A DNA stretch of 64,000 nucleotides from Pirellulales bacterium (GTDB lineage: Bacteria; Planctomycetota; Planctomycetia; Pirellulales; JAEUIK01), in assembly GCA_019636335.1 (NCBI GenBank), contig JAHBXR010000020.1:1-64000 (forward strand), given 5' to 3'. The position numbers and the translations under genes were made by a program. The notes under the pieces are model-generated. The model was not told the DNA's origin. It did no database searches and saw only the letters and a list, made by a program, of their open reading frames with translations. Below are positions 18,919 through 27,189 of the stretch, piece after piece (within the stretch, counting starts at the first letter, position 1; the number at the start of each line of letters is the position of its first letter).

Positions 18919-19284
18919 GGTTGTCTGCACATCCGTTCCAGGGTTCGAGATCGTGGGTAGCGCCTCGTCTGGCCGTCGGGCGCCGCTTCAAAACTGCTAG
19001 CACGACTGCGGCGCGAGCAAGCCGGCCTCGCAGGCTGCCGTAGCGAGCAGCCAGGGCCATAGTCTTTTCAGTGTAGTTGCCTCTTGCAGGGGCCGCAAAT
19101 GAGCGCGGACCGGCCTTTCGGCGCGGAATGCTAGCGGACAAACGGCCCCCCCCCGACGCCGCGGGTCGATTGATCTTGACCCCTGCGGGGTGGCTTGCGA
19201 CCATCCGCCGCGCGAAATCTCGGGCGACGTAAGTCGCTTTCCACGCGGGCGCTTGCCGCATCTCTTGGGGAGCTTTTCAGGGCT
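18919..19284. other. 366-bp divergent intergenic region
   Basis: It lies between the small lipoprotein (minus) and a membrane glycosyltransferase (plus) and so should contain promoters for both. A short dyad (GACCCCTGCGGGGTGG, near 19178-19193) is the only structure noticed. No gene or RNA was recognised. Confidence 0.35.
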
Positions 19285-21012
19285 ATGAAGTCGAGCGTTG
19301 ATGGCATGGCGGACGTTGCCGGCGGAGGGCGCTGGTGGGGCGAGTTGGAATTCGGCCTGCTCCTGCTGCTGGTCGTGGCGATCTACTTCACGCGCATCTC
19401 CGACCTGAGCGTGCGAGGCGAAGAGCCGCGCCGCGCGCGGGTCGCCGTCGAGATGCTCGAGTCGGGAGACTGGCTCATCCCGCGCCAACAGGGACTCCCC
19501 TTCTTGAGCCGTCCGCCGCTGGGAAGTTGGGTCATCGCCTGGGCCGGCATGCTGCACGGCGAGATCGATACGTTTGCCACACGCTTTCCAAGCCTTTTGG
19601 CGACCCTGCTAACCGCCTGCCTGGTGTACTGGTATGGTCGCACGTTCATGTCGGCCACGGGCGCGCTCGCCTCGGGAGTAGCGTACGCCACCTTTGGACA
19701 GATCCTGCAGATCGGCCGCCTGGCCGAGACCGAGGCCACGTTCACGCTGCTCGTCGCGATGTCGATGTTGATCTGGCACTACGGTTACATGCGCGGCTGG
19801 AACTCGGCGCTGGCGTTTAGCGCCGGGTATGTACTGGCAGCGCTCGGGGCCTTGGCGAAAGGGCCCCAGGCGCCGGTCTACTTCGCCGGCTCGGTCGTGA
19901 TCTACCTGCTCGTCGTGCGGCGCGACTGGCGCACGCTGCTGGGCTGGGGGCACTTTGTCGGCCTCGGAGCGTTCGCCGTCGTGCTGGGCGCGTGGCAGGT
20001 TCCGATGTGGCGCGAGCTGGGGACCGACGCTGTGTGGGCCGTGTGGAATGGCGACGTGAAGATGCGCTTCGCCGATATGAGCTGGACGACGATCGTCCTG
20101 CACCTGGTGACCTATCCGCTCGAGATCCTCGGCTGCACGGCCCCCTGGTCGGTCTTCTTGCTGGTCTATACGAAGCGCTCGTTCCGCGGCAACCTGGGCC
20201 CGGCGCTGCCCTCTGTGTTGTTCCTCGTGACGTGCCTGGCGGTGACGTTCCCCAGTTGCTGGCTGACGCCCGGCGCGCGCGGACGGTACTTCATGCCGAT
20301 GTACCCCTGCCTGGCGCTGCTCTGCGGGCTTGCCGTCGAGCGCTGCGCCGCCGTGGCCCGCGACTACGAATGGCAGCGCCTGTGGAAGGTTTTCCTGGGG
20401 GGCTTCGCGGGTTTGATGGTGCTGGGGGCGCTCGTCATCGCCGGCGCGTCGCTCTTCGGCACGTCGAACGAGACCCCGCTCGCGCAGCCGGCGGCGTGGG
20501 CCGTGGTATTTGTGGTGGCATCTCTGTCTACGGCGGTCGTTTGTATCGTGGCACTACGACGCCACGACGCGATGAGTGGCCGGCAAGGCATTGTTGCCGT
20601 CGGGCTTTATGTAGGGCTCATATTCACGATCGTCGTGCTGAACGAGGCGATCGTAGCGAGCGAGGATACCGCGGGCTCGGTGGCGCGACTGAAGCACGAG
20701 TTGCCCGGCGACGTCGAGCTGGTGAGCCTGGGGCAGATTCACCACAACTTTGCCTTTCACTACCGCCAGCGGATCCCGGTCGTCTCGCGGCCGGAGACGA
20801 GTGCCGACGTGCCGGCCGAGGTCGATTTCTTCTGCATCAATCAGAACGGCGGCGAGCAAATCGAATTGCCCTTTGCCTGGGAGCCAGTGGCAACCATCGT
20901 CTGCGACCGCCGCCGCCGCGACGATCCGCAAGAGCTGGTGATCGTGGGACGCCGCATGGCTAGCGAACGGGCCGAGGTAGAAACGGCCACGCGGCCGACG
21001 AATGCACGATGA
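19285..21012 (+). CDS. Membrane glycosyltransferase, GT39/GT83 (ArnT/PMT-like)
   Basis: The protein has 575 residues with a dozen or so hydrophobic segments. The first extracytoplasmic loop carries the GT-C signature: RGEEPRRARVAVEMLESGDW followed by RPPLGSW, the same layout as in ArnT-type lipid A or protein glycosyltransferases (acidic residues 46-47 as catalytic candidates). It should transfer a sugar from a polyprenyl-phosphate donor to an acceptor on the outer face of the membrane; both are unknown. The C-terminal 150 residues form a soluble domain. The start at 19285 is chosen over a longer reading frame that runs into the divergent promoter region. Confidence 0.85.
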   Translation: MKSSVDGMADVAGGGRWWGELEFGLLLLLVVAIYFTRISDLSVRGEEPRRARVAVEMLESGDWLIPRQQGLPFLSRPPLGSWVIAWAGMLHGEIDTFATRFPSLLATLLTACLVYWYGRTFMSATGALASGVAYATFGQILQIGRLAETEATFTLLVAMSMLIWHYGYMRGWNSALAFSAGYVLAALGALAKGPQAPVYFAGSVVIYLLVVRRDWRTLLGWGHFVGLGAFAVVLGAWQVPMWRELGTDAVWAVWNGDVKMRFADMSWTTIVLHLVTYPLEILGCTAPWSVFLLVYTKRSFRGNLGPALPSVLFLVTCLAVTFPSCWLTPGARGRYFMPMYPCLALLCGLAVERCAAVARDYEWQRLWKVFLGGFAGLMVLGALVIAGASLFGTSNETPLAQPAAWAVVFVVASLSTAVVCIVALRRHDAMSGRQGIVAVGLYVGLIFTIVVLNEAIVASEDTAGSVARLKHELPGDVELVSLGQIHHNFAFHYRQRIPVVSRPETSADVPAEVDFFCINQNGGEQIELPFAWEPVATIVCDRRRRDDPQELVIVGRRMASERAEVETATRPTNAR

Positions 21013-21389
21013 TTTCGTCGTGACTTCCCGTATCAACTCGCGAAGCCCCACAGGGGCGGTATAAGACAGCCCTGGGGAATGTTGGCGAGTGGACCAATCA
21101 TCAAGCCCTGAAAGGGCGTGACAAAACCACACTGCGTGTGGCGCCGACGTTCGTTCTGTGGCCCCCTTTCTGGACTCGGGTATGGGGTTGGTGTTTGCGT
21201 GAATGGGCTCCCCCGGGCGTTGCCCGGGACTTGCTTGTTTGGCCCCTGCGCGGCGGTTTTCTGCCGTCGTCGCGTTACCTTGTTCGACGCAGTACGTCGG
21301 CGGACTCCTTCCAGCTAGGATGGAGATCGAGAGGGCGCATTCGTCGCCCTGCGATGCGTCGAGGCCGCAAGTGATCGTGGGTGGCCATC
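21013..21389. repeat. Composite of dispersed short palindromes (family 6)
   Basis: This 377-bp gap has no gene. It contains several tight dyads: GCCCCACAGGGGC (21045-21057), GCCCTGAAAGGGC (21105-21117) and CCCGGGC/GCCCGGG (21212-21228), set in stretches such as CGGTATAAGACAGCCCTGG. This combination resembles mosaic intergenic repeats seen in many planctomycete genomes. Only one full copy is present in this window. Confidence 0.55.
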
Positions 21390-22286
21390 ATGAGCAACGA
21401 CGATTTCAAGTCGCCGGCACCGCGACGCCGCATCCAGTTCGGCCTGTGGGAGCTATTCGTGGCCGTCTCGGCGGTGGCCGTGTTTCTCGCACTTTGGAAT
21501 CAAGTCGGCTGGCTGGCCCCCTGGTTCGCGCCGGCGCTGGCGTGCTGTGCCGCGGCGTTTTTGTTCCGGCGCGCATGGGTACATTGGTTGTTGGCTGCAT
21601 TCGCATCTCTGTTTCTAGGGGTGCTGTTTCTTCCAGCGGTACAAAGTCGCGGTCCAGCTCCGATGTCGATGTGCAGGAACAATCTCAAGCAATTGGGCCT
21701 TGCGCTGTACAACTATCACGAGCATTTCGGATGCTATCCGCCCGCGTATGTCGCCGATGCGCAAGGCCGCCCCATGCATAGCTGGCGGGCCTTGTTGCTG
21801 CCGTTTTTTGAAGGGGGCGATTTGGCGACGAAGTATCGTTTCGATGAACCCTGGGATGGGCCCAACAATCGACGACTGCACCACACGGTGCCCATCCTGC
21901 TGCAATGTCCCTCGCGCACCGATCGCCGAAACACCTCCGACTACTTGGCGGTCATGGGTCCGGGCACGATGTGGCCCGGCAGCGAGCCGTTTCGAGCCGA
22001 GCAGATCACCGACGACCCCTCGCAGACGATCATGCTCGTCGAGGTGGCAAACTCGGATGTGATCTGGTGCGAGCCGCGAGACTTGCACATCAGCCAGATG
22101 TCGCCACGTGTCAATCCGCGGCAGGGGCAAGGAATCTCGAGCCACCATGCCGAAAGGGCACTGGTCGTTATGTCGGACGCATCCGCCGTAACGCTGTACG
22201 ACACCATCACTCCGGAAAACCTTCGCGCGCTGCTCTCACCCAGCGGCGGAGAAGCAATCGATTGGCACGGAATGGATCAGCCATGA
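21390..22286 (+). CDS. DUF1559-like protein lacking a prepilin leader
   Basis: The protein has 298 residues. The body matches the planctomycete DUF1559 family: CRNNLKQLGLALYNYHEHFGCYPPAYVADAQG, then HSWRALLLPFFEGGDLATKY and VPILLQCPS. Typical DUF1559 proteins begin with a type IV prepilin-like leader (GFTLVELL). This one instead has about three hydrophobic segments (WELFVAVSAVAVFLALWN and two more up to residue 85), so it is a membrane protein rather than a pseudopilin. The C-terminal H-x-DG type ending is modified. The role of the family is not established. The start at 21390 is the first ATG. Confidence 0.8.
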   Translation: MSNDDFKSPAPRRRIQFGLWELFVAVSAVAVFLALWNQVGWLAPWFAPALACCAAAFLFRRAWVHWLLAAFASLFLGVLFLPAVQSRGPAPMSMCRNNLKQLGLALYNYHEHFGCYPPAYVADAQGRPMHSWRALLLPFFEGGDLATKYRFDEPWDGPNNRRLHHTVPILLQCPSRTDRRNTSDYLAVMGPGTMWPGSEPFRAEQITDDPSQTIMLVEVANSDVIWCEPRDLHISQMSPRVNPRQGQGISSHHAERALVVMSDASAVTLYDTITPENLRALLSPSGGEAIDWHGMDQP

Positions 22287-22343
22287 GGGCGTTCGAGAAC
22301 TCCCTGCATGGCTTGTCGTCTCATCATCCGCGAAAAGCTTGCG

Positions 22344-23774
22344 TTACTTGCTTTTGCCGTTCTCGCGCGTCTCGGCCAGCAATACCTTCAATTCGCTCAC
22401 CGTCGCCGCGTGCTCGGGATTCTCGGCCAGATTGTCATTCTCGCCGGGGTCGCTTTCGTGGTCGTACAGTTCGCGACCCGCGCGGCCTTCGTCCCATTCG
22501 ATGTAGCGCCAGCGATCCGTGCGGATGCTGTAGCCCAACACGTCCGGTCGCTGAGGCTCGCGTCTGCTCGTCCGTCCGTGCGTGACTTGCGTGAGCGCCG
22601 CTTTACGCGCGGGGAGTTGCGGATCGTCGAGCTGCGCACGCACGCTGCGGCCGTCGACTTTCTTCGGCGCGGGCAATCCGCACAATTCGGCCAGTGTCGG
22701 ATAGAGATCGACCAACTCGACGAGCGCCGTCGAAGGCGTGCCCCGCACCTTCGTGCCCGGCGCCGCGATGATAAACGGCACGCGAGCCGATTGCTCGAAC
22801 AGCGACCTCTTTTGCCACAGGCCGTGTTCTCCCAGATGGTAGCCGTGGTCGGCCATGAAGACGATCACCGTGTTCTCGGCCAGGCCCAAGCGATCGACGG
22901 CGTCGAGCACCTTGCCCACCTGGGCATCCATGAAGGTGGTGGCGGCATGATAGGCCTGAATCGCATGTCGGCGCTGGTCGTCGGTCATGGCAGCCTCCTC
23001 GCGTTTGATCGTCAGCGCCGCGGGAGGCACGTCGGCGCGATCCTCTTCGGTGTTCACCGGTAGCTCGATGTCGGACGTGGGATACATCTCGAAGTAGCGA
23101 TGCGGCGCGACGTAGGGCGTGTGGGGACGATAGAAACCCATCGCGAGAAAGAACGGCTCGTCCCGGTGCGCTTCGAGTTCCTTCACCATCGCGGCGGCGC
23201 CGATGGCGTCGGTCTGCTCCTCGTCCGTCCCGTCGGCCGAAAGCCAGCTCAGCGTGCCGCCGAACTGCCCCGGGACAAGGGTGAAGATCTGATCCTCATC
23301 GTCCCGATCGCGGCCGCGCGGATTGGTCACCTTTTCCCAAGAAGGAGGATCGTCGAGACCATCGGTGCCGATCTGCGTCGGCACGCCGTAGTGGTAGAGC
23401 TTGCCCACCCGGGCCACGTAGTAGCCGTGGTGGCGAAAGTGCTGCGGCAGCGTGACCAGGTCGGGATCGACCTGGCGGAAATGCGTTTGATTCTCGCGCA
23501 CGCCCGTGTGATCGGGCCGACGGCCGGTGAGGAACGAAGCCCGGCTCGGGTTGCAGAGCGGGTATTGGCAGTACGCGCGGTCGAAACGTACGCCGCGCGC
23601 CGCCAGCCGATCGATGTTCGGCGACTTCACCAGCGGATCGCCGTAGCACCCCAGCCTGGTGTTCAGGTCGTCCGAGACGATCAACAGCACGTTGAGCTTG
23701 GGCTTTTCATCGGCGGCGCCCGCGAAGGACGCGAGATTCACGAGTAAAAGCGTCGACCAAAATGCGTATCGCAT
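22344..23774 (-). CDS. Secreted sulfatase, iduronate-2-sulfatase-like
   Basis: The protein has 476 residues with a signal peptide (FWSTLLLVNLASFAGA). The sulfatase signature CNPSRASFLTGRRPD contains Cys74, which must be converted to formylglycine. Metal ligands Asp35 and Asp36 (LIVSDDLN) are present, and further motifs are GYYVARVGKLYHYG, FLAMGFYRPHTPYVAP and MADHGYHLGEHGLW, all typical of the iduronate-2-sulfatase-like branch (S1_7 type). It should remove sulfate esters from sulfated polysaccharides in the periplasm or outside the cell. It lies downstream of, and on the same strand as, a small secreted protein, and converges on the DUF1559-like gene. Confidence 0.92.
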   Translation of the reverse strand: MRYAFWSTLLLVNLASFAGAADEKPKLNVLLIVSDDLNTRLGCYGDPLVKSPNIDRLAARGVRFDRAYCQYPLCNPSRASFLTGRRPDHTGVRENQTHFRQVDPDLVTLPQHFRHHGYYVARVGKLYHYGVPTQIGTDGLDDPPSWEKVTNPRGRDRDDEDQIFTLVPGQFGGTLSWLSADGTDEEQTDAIGAAAMVKELEAHRDEPFFLAMGFYRPHTPYVAPHRYFEMYPTSDIELPVNTEEDRADVPPAALTIKREEAAMTDDQRRHAIQAYHAATTFMDAQVGKVLDAVDRLGLAENTVIVFMADHGYHLGEHGLWQKRSLFEQSARVPFIIAAPGTKVRGTPSTALVELVDLYPTLAELCGLPAPKKVDGRSVRAQLDDPQLPARKAALTQVTHGRTSRREPQRPDVLGYSIRTDRWRYIEWDEGRAGRELYDHESDPGENDNLAENPEHAATVSELKVLLAETRENGKSK

Positions 23775-23844
23775 GCTGCACTTTTTTTGAAGGGGATGCC
23801 GTTTCGTAAAGATGTTTCCGCTCGTCACGCACGGGGTGCGCCAC

Positions 23845-24351
23845 CTACTTGTCCTGGCGCCCCTCGGCATCGATCGCTTTGCGGGCCGCGATGATCGGCG
23901 CGGGATCGACGCGCCAGGCGCCTTTCACCAGGTAGATGCGCTGCGCCAGCGGATCGCCTTTCATGCGCAGCACGGCGCGGTCTTCGCCGATCCAGTCTTC
24001 CGCCACGACGATCTGCTTGCCATCAGGCGTTTGGAATTCGTCTCCCGGCTTCAGCCGCTCGATGGGAAAACCCTCGATATCCTTGCGCAGCATCGGCAGC
24101 ACTTCGGGAGGAACCTGGCTCCCCAAGAGCCAGCGGAATTCGTCGGGCTTCGTTTCGAGCGTGACCTGCTTCAGTTCGTCCGCATTGCTGGTCATCACCC
24201 CCAGCATGAAGCGCCGCAGTGCCTCCTCGGCAGTCTTGGCCCCCTTCGCAGCAGAAGCGGGCCTGGGCGGGTCAACGGCAATCAACGTGCGGTCGGCGAA
24301 TGCGAACAAGAGATAAGCGCAAGCAAAAGCGATGCGAGAGAAGTAAGGCAT
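23845..24351 (-). CDS. Secreted hypothetical protein upstream of sulfatase
   Basis: The protein has 168 residues with a signal peptide (RIAFACAYLLFAFADRTLIA). The start at 24351 has GGAAGGA 4 nt upstream. After the signal comes KTAEEALRRFMLGVMTSNADEL, which looks like the first helices of an NTF2/DUF4878-like fold, and later GAWRVDPAPIIAARKA, also typical of such small lumenal domains. No catalytic residues can be named. It is 70 nt from the sulfatase start on the same strand, so co-expression is likely. Confidence 0.7.
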   Translation of the reverse strand: MPYFSRIAFACAYLLFAFADRTLIAVDPPRPASAAKGAKTAEEALRRFMLGVMTSNADELKQVTLETKPDEFRWLLGSQVPPEVLPMLRKDIEGFPIERLKPGDEFQTPDGKQIVVAEDWIGEDRAVLRMKGDPLAQRIYLVKGAWRVDPAPIIAARKAIDAEGRQDK

Positions 24352-24385
24352 CCGTTCCTTCCGTTTCGTTGAGCGAGCGTTGTGC

Positions 24386-24446
24386 CCGTCGTGTCGTCGT
24401 GGTTCCTTCCACCGAATTCTCACCACGACGGCACTACGACACGACG
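24386..24446. repeat. Imperfect inverted repeat
   Basis: The left arm CGTCGTGTCGTCGTGGT (24387-24403) and the right arm 24422-24446 pair over 11 plus 6 bp, with 8 extra bases on the right. It lies between two minus-strand genes and may act as a terminator of the upstream gene. Confidence 0.4.
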
Positions 24447-24501
24447 TGTGGTCGAAGATCGTCACGCAAGGAGTGCGTGAACTACAAGATGCAAAGCAGA
24501 A

Positions 24502-24888
24502 TCAATCAGTCGTAACGAAACCGGTCGCTCGAGTGTACCACGAGCGCCCCTCGCGCACCCATCGTTCTTGAAACTCTATAGTCTTGCCCGACCTCACGTG
24601 GCAGACGCTTTTGCCGATCGAGAAGTCTCGATCCTCGTAGAGCGGGCTAGGCTCGTTCTCGTGACTTTCGACATCGACTGACAGCAGATCTAGCCTGCCA
24701 CTCTTTTCACGGAATCGTTTGGCGGAATCAATATATTGCAGCAGCGTGACCGAAGTGGCGCGGTCACGGATCCGCGGATCGATCATTTGATAGCACTTCT
24801 CGAACTGCTCATCATTCAGCAGGTCAAAGAAACGCCGAATGCGTCGCTCGACGGCAGCGGCAGTGTTGCTTGACGGCTTCGTGCTCAT
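24502..24888 (-). CDS. NTF2/SnoaL-like hypothetical protein
   Basis: The protein has 128 residues from the ATG at 24888; in-frame starts at 24918 (ATG) and 24939 (GTG) are possible, and none has a good ribosome-binding site. The pattern VERRIRRFFDLLNDEQFEKCYQMIDPRIRDR followed by beta strands ending FQERWVREGRSWYTRATGFV matches the cone-shaped NTF2-like fold. There is no signal peptide. It follows the DUF1501 gene by 93 nt. The function is unknown; members of this fold are often ligand-binding or scaffold proteins. Confidence 0.6.
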   Translation of the reverse strand: MSTKPSSNTAAAVERRIRRFFDLLNDEQFEKCYQMIDPRIRDRATSVTLLQYIDSAKRFREKSGRLDLLSVDVESHENEPSPLYEDRDFSIGKSVCHVRSGKTIEFQERWVREGRSWYTRATGFVTTD

Positions 24889-24981
24889 GGTCGTGAGGAG
24901 CGATGCGGATTGAACCATTTCCCAAAGAAAGATTGGCACTTGCTTGCCCCAAGCAGTCCAAGACGGTCGAGTTGTACCAAC

Positions 24982-26409
24982 CTACCCCACCAACTCCGCG
25001 ATCGGCATGCCCCCTTCGGTCACGATCGGCGTGGGCCTTCCTTGCGGGCTCATCCAGTGGCCATTGAGGTCGATGTCGAGGAAGCGGAAGACCGTGGCTG
25101 CCAGATCTTGCGGCGTAATAAGGCGCTCGATGATGCCGTAACCGCGGGCGTCGGTCGCGCCCACGACCTGGCCGTGCGGCAGGCCACCCCCGGCGGCGAG
25201 CATCGACATGCAGTTGGTCCAATGGCCGCGGCCGGCGGTCTTCGTCATCACCGGTGTGCGACCGAACTCCCCCAGCATGAGCACGAGCGTGCTGTCGAGC
25301 AGTCCGCGCTCTTCGAGATCCGTGATCAGCGCGTAGAGCGTCTGGTCGATCGTGGGCAACAGCGGCTTGAGCCCCTTCTCGATGCCTCCCCATTTCACTT
25401 CGTCGCCGTGGTGATCGAAGTAACCCCACGCGCCGCTCACAAGCGTAAAGGTGACGCCCGCCTCGACCATGCGCCGTGCGAGCAGCGCCTTTTCGCCCAC
25501 GCTCGTGCGGCCGTAGGCGTCGCGCAGCTCGTTCTTTTCCTCGTCGAGGTTGAAAGCCTTCTGCACCTTGCCCGACAGGACCATGTCGAACGCCTGCTGA
25601 TGGTAGTCGTCGAGGCGCTCGAGCGTGTGCTGCGTATCGAGATCGCGCCGTAGGCGATCGAGCTGCACGCGCAGATCATGACGATTCTGCAAACGCTCGA
25701 CGGTGGCACCCTTGGGCAGGTTGAAGCGCCCGGCAAGCTCGGTGCCTTTCACCGGTTCATAGCGCGAGCCCATGTGCCCGGCGCCCCACACGTCGGCAAC
25801 CCAGGAATCGGCCAGGCCGACGAACGGTGGCATACTGGGATCGTTCGCGCCGCGGAACTTCGCCACGATCGAACCCATCGAGGGGTATCCATCGCCATCG
25901 CGACCGTCGTCGGTGCGGCGCGCGAGCGGGTTGCCCGCCTGCATGGTGATCGGCGTATGGTTGCTGGCGCTGCAGTCGATCGAGCGGAGCACGGTCAGCT
26001 TGTCGGCGATGCTCGCCTGCAGGGGCAGATGCTCGCTGAAGCGCACGCCGGGCAGCTTCGTGGGAATGGTGCCGAAGGGCCCGCGGATCTCGGCCGGGGC
26101 ATCGGGCTTGGGGTCCCACATATCGAGATGGCTCGGCCCGCCCGAGAGCCAGAACATGATGACCGAAGTTTTTTGAGTCGCGCGCGTGGCAGAACTCGCA
26201 CCTTGCAAGGCACTTTCGGGCGAAGCGGCCCATGCGCGGCCGCGCAACACGTCGGCCAGAGACAATCCCGCGATACCCGCCAGCCCCGTCTGCAAGAACC
26301 AGCGTCGCGAACCGACGCGGATCAGGTCATTCGCCCGTGGGGCGAAGAGGGACGTGAGGCCATGGCATGCGTGTTCGCTCGTGTGCGTGTCTCGATCGGG
26401 ACCGGCCAT
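24982..26409 (-). CDS. DUF1501 family protein with Tat signal
   Basis: The protein has 475 residues. The ATG at 26409 is chosen because GAGGAA lies 8 nt upstream. The twin-arginine signal reads SRRWFLQTGLAGIAGLSLAD. DUF1501 hallmarks follow: MFWLSGGPSHLDMWDPKPDAP, NHTPITMQAGNPLA, MPPFVGLADSW and VLMLGEFGRTPVM. The fold is alkaline-phosphatase/sulfatase-like. In planctomycetes these proteins usually lie beside a DUF1553/DUF1549 cytochrome-type partner; that partner is missing here, so this is a solitary copy. The role is unknown, probably periplasmic. Confidence 0.9.
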   Translation of the reverse strand: MAGPDRDTHTSEHACHGLTSLFAPRANDLIRVGSRRWFLQTGLAGIAGLSLADVLRGRAWAASPESALQGASSATRATQKTSVIMFWLSGGPSHLDMWDPKPDAPAEIRGPFGTIPTKLPGVRFSEHLPLQASIADKLTVLRSIDCSASNHTPITMQAGNPLARRTDDGRDGDGYPSMGSIVAKFRGANDPSMPPFVGLADSWVADVWGAGHMGSRYEPVKGTELAGRFNLPKGATVERLQNRHDLRVQLDRLRRDLDTQHTLERLDDYHQQAFDMVLSGKVQKAFNLDEEKNELRDAYGRTSVGEKALLARRMVEAGVTFTLVSGAWGYFDHHGDEVKWGGIEKGLKPLLPTIDQTLYALITDLEERGLLDSTLVLMLGEFGRTPVMTKTAGRGHWTNCMSMLAAGGGLPHGQVVGATDARGYGIIERLITPQDLAATVFRFLDIDLNGHWMSPQGRPTPIVTEGGMPIAELVG

Positions 26410-26719
26410 CGTCAAGGTTCCTCACCAAAGCTGGGCAGACATATCGACCTTCGCCGATGGGTTCTGATTCTAGACGATTTCCCGTGGCCCGGGCAAACCG
26501 AAACCGCCGGCCGATCCACCTTGAAAAGTCAACGTGGCACAGGCTGACGTTACGCTTGCCTCGGGTGATTCCTGCCTGATCGGACTCGCGAGCGTGCTGT
26601 TTGAACCGCGGATTTGTGGCCAATTTGACACGTCGTCACCGCGACCTAGGGTTCTGCTGAAGTCGGCCAGTGCCGCGGGCCAAAGCGCCTGCCGCGCCGC
26701 CATCCTCGAGATCGCACCC
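26410..26719. other. 310-bp divergent intergenic region
   Basis: It separates the DUF1501 gene (minus) from a CheY-like gene (plus). The plus-strand frame is open upstream of the CheY start, but the extension has no domain features. Divergent promoters are expected; no clear -35/-10 pair or RNA was identified. Confidence 0.35.
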
Positions 26720-27082
26720 ATGAGCAAGAAGGCCCTCGTCGCCGACGATTCGATCACGATGCAGAAGATTCTCATCCGCTCGCTACAGTCGATCGGCGTG
26801 CCTGCGGCCGTCGAAGCGGCCGATGGCAACGAAGCCGTCGCCCTCTTCAAGCCGGGCGAGTTCGACATGGTGCTCACCGACTGGAATATGCCGGGTAAAT
26901 CCGGGCTCGAAGTCATTCAGGAGATTCGCGCCCAGGACAAGCACGTTCCCATCATCATGGTCACCACCGAGGCCGAAAAAGGCCGCGTGCTCAAGGCCAT
27001 CGAGGCGGGCGTCTCCGACTATCTCGTACAACCATTCACGGCCGATACTCTGCGAGAAAAACTCGCCAGGCATGGCTGCTGA
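26720..27082 (+). CDS. CheY-like single-domain response regulator with Lys-to-Gln change
   Basis: The protein has 120 residues and is a receiver domain only. The acidic pocket Asp9-Asp10 (VADDSITMQK), phosphoacceptor Asp54 (LTDWNMPGKSG) and Thr in IMVTTEAEKG are intact. The almost invariant lysine of the KPF motif is Gln (YLVQPFTADTL; codon CAA). This lysine normally couples phosphorylation to the conformational change, so signalling is likely altered or the protein acts constitutively. The domain is closest in style to chemotaxis/PatA-type receivers (SxTMxK). No kinase gene is adjacent. A shared hairpin terminator follows. Confidence 0.85.
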   Translation: MSKKALVADDSITMQKILIRSLQSIGVPAAVEAADGNEAVALFKPGEFDMVLTDWNMPGKSGLEVIQEIRAQDKHVPIIMVTTEAEKGRVLKAIEAGVSDYLVQPFTADTLREKLARHGC

Positions 27083-27143
27083 CGTCCGAGCGCGCCGCAT
27101 GGGAGGCGGCCGTTCGGTGACCCAAGGACGGGTGAGAACAAGC

Positions 27144-27184
27144 CCACAGGCCGTGCGGAGTCGAACGACCCGCGCGGCCTGTGG
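27144..27184. terminator. Bidirectional hairpin terminator
   Basis: The arms CCACAGGCCGTGCGG (27144-27158) and CCGCGCGGCCTGTGG (27170-27184) pair with a single wobble around an 11-nt loop. It sits between the convergent CheY-like gene and the STN-like gene. Confidence 0.65.
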
Positions 27185-27189
27185 CATTT

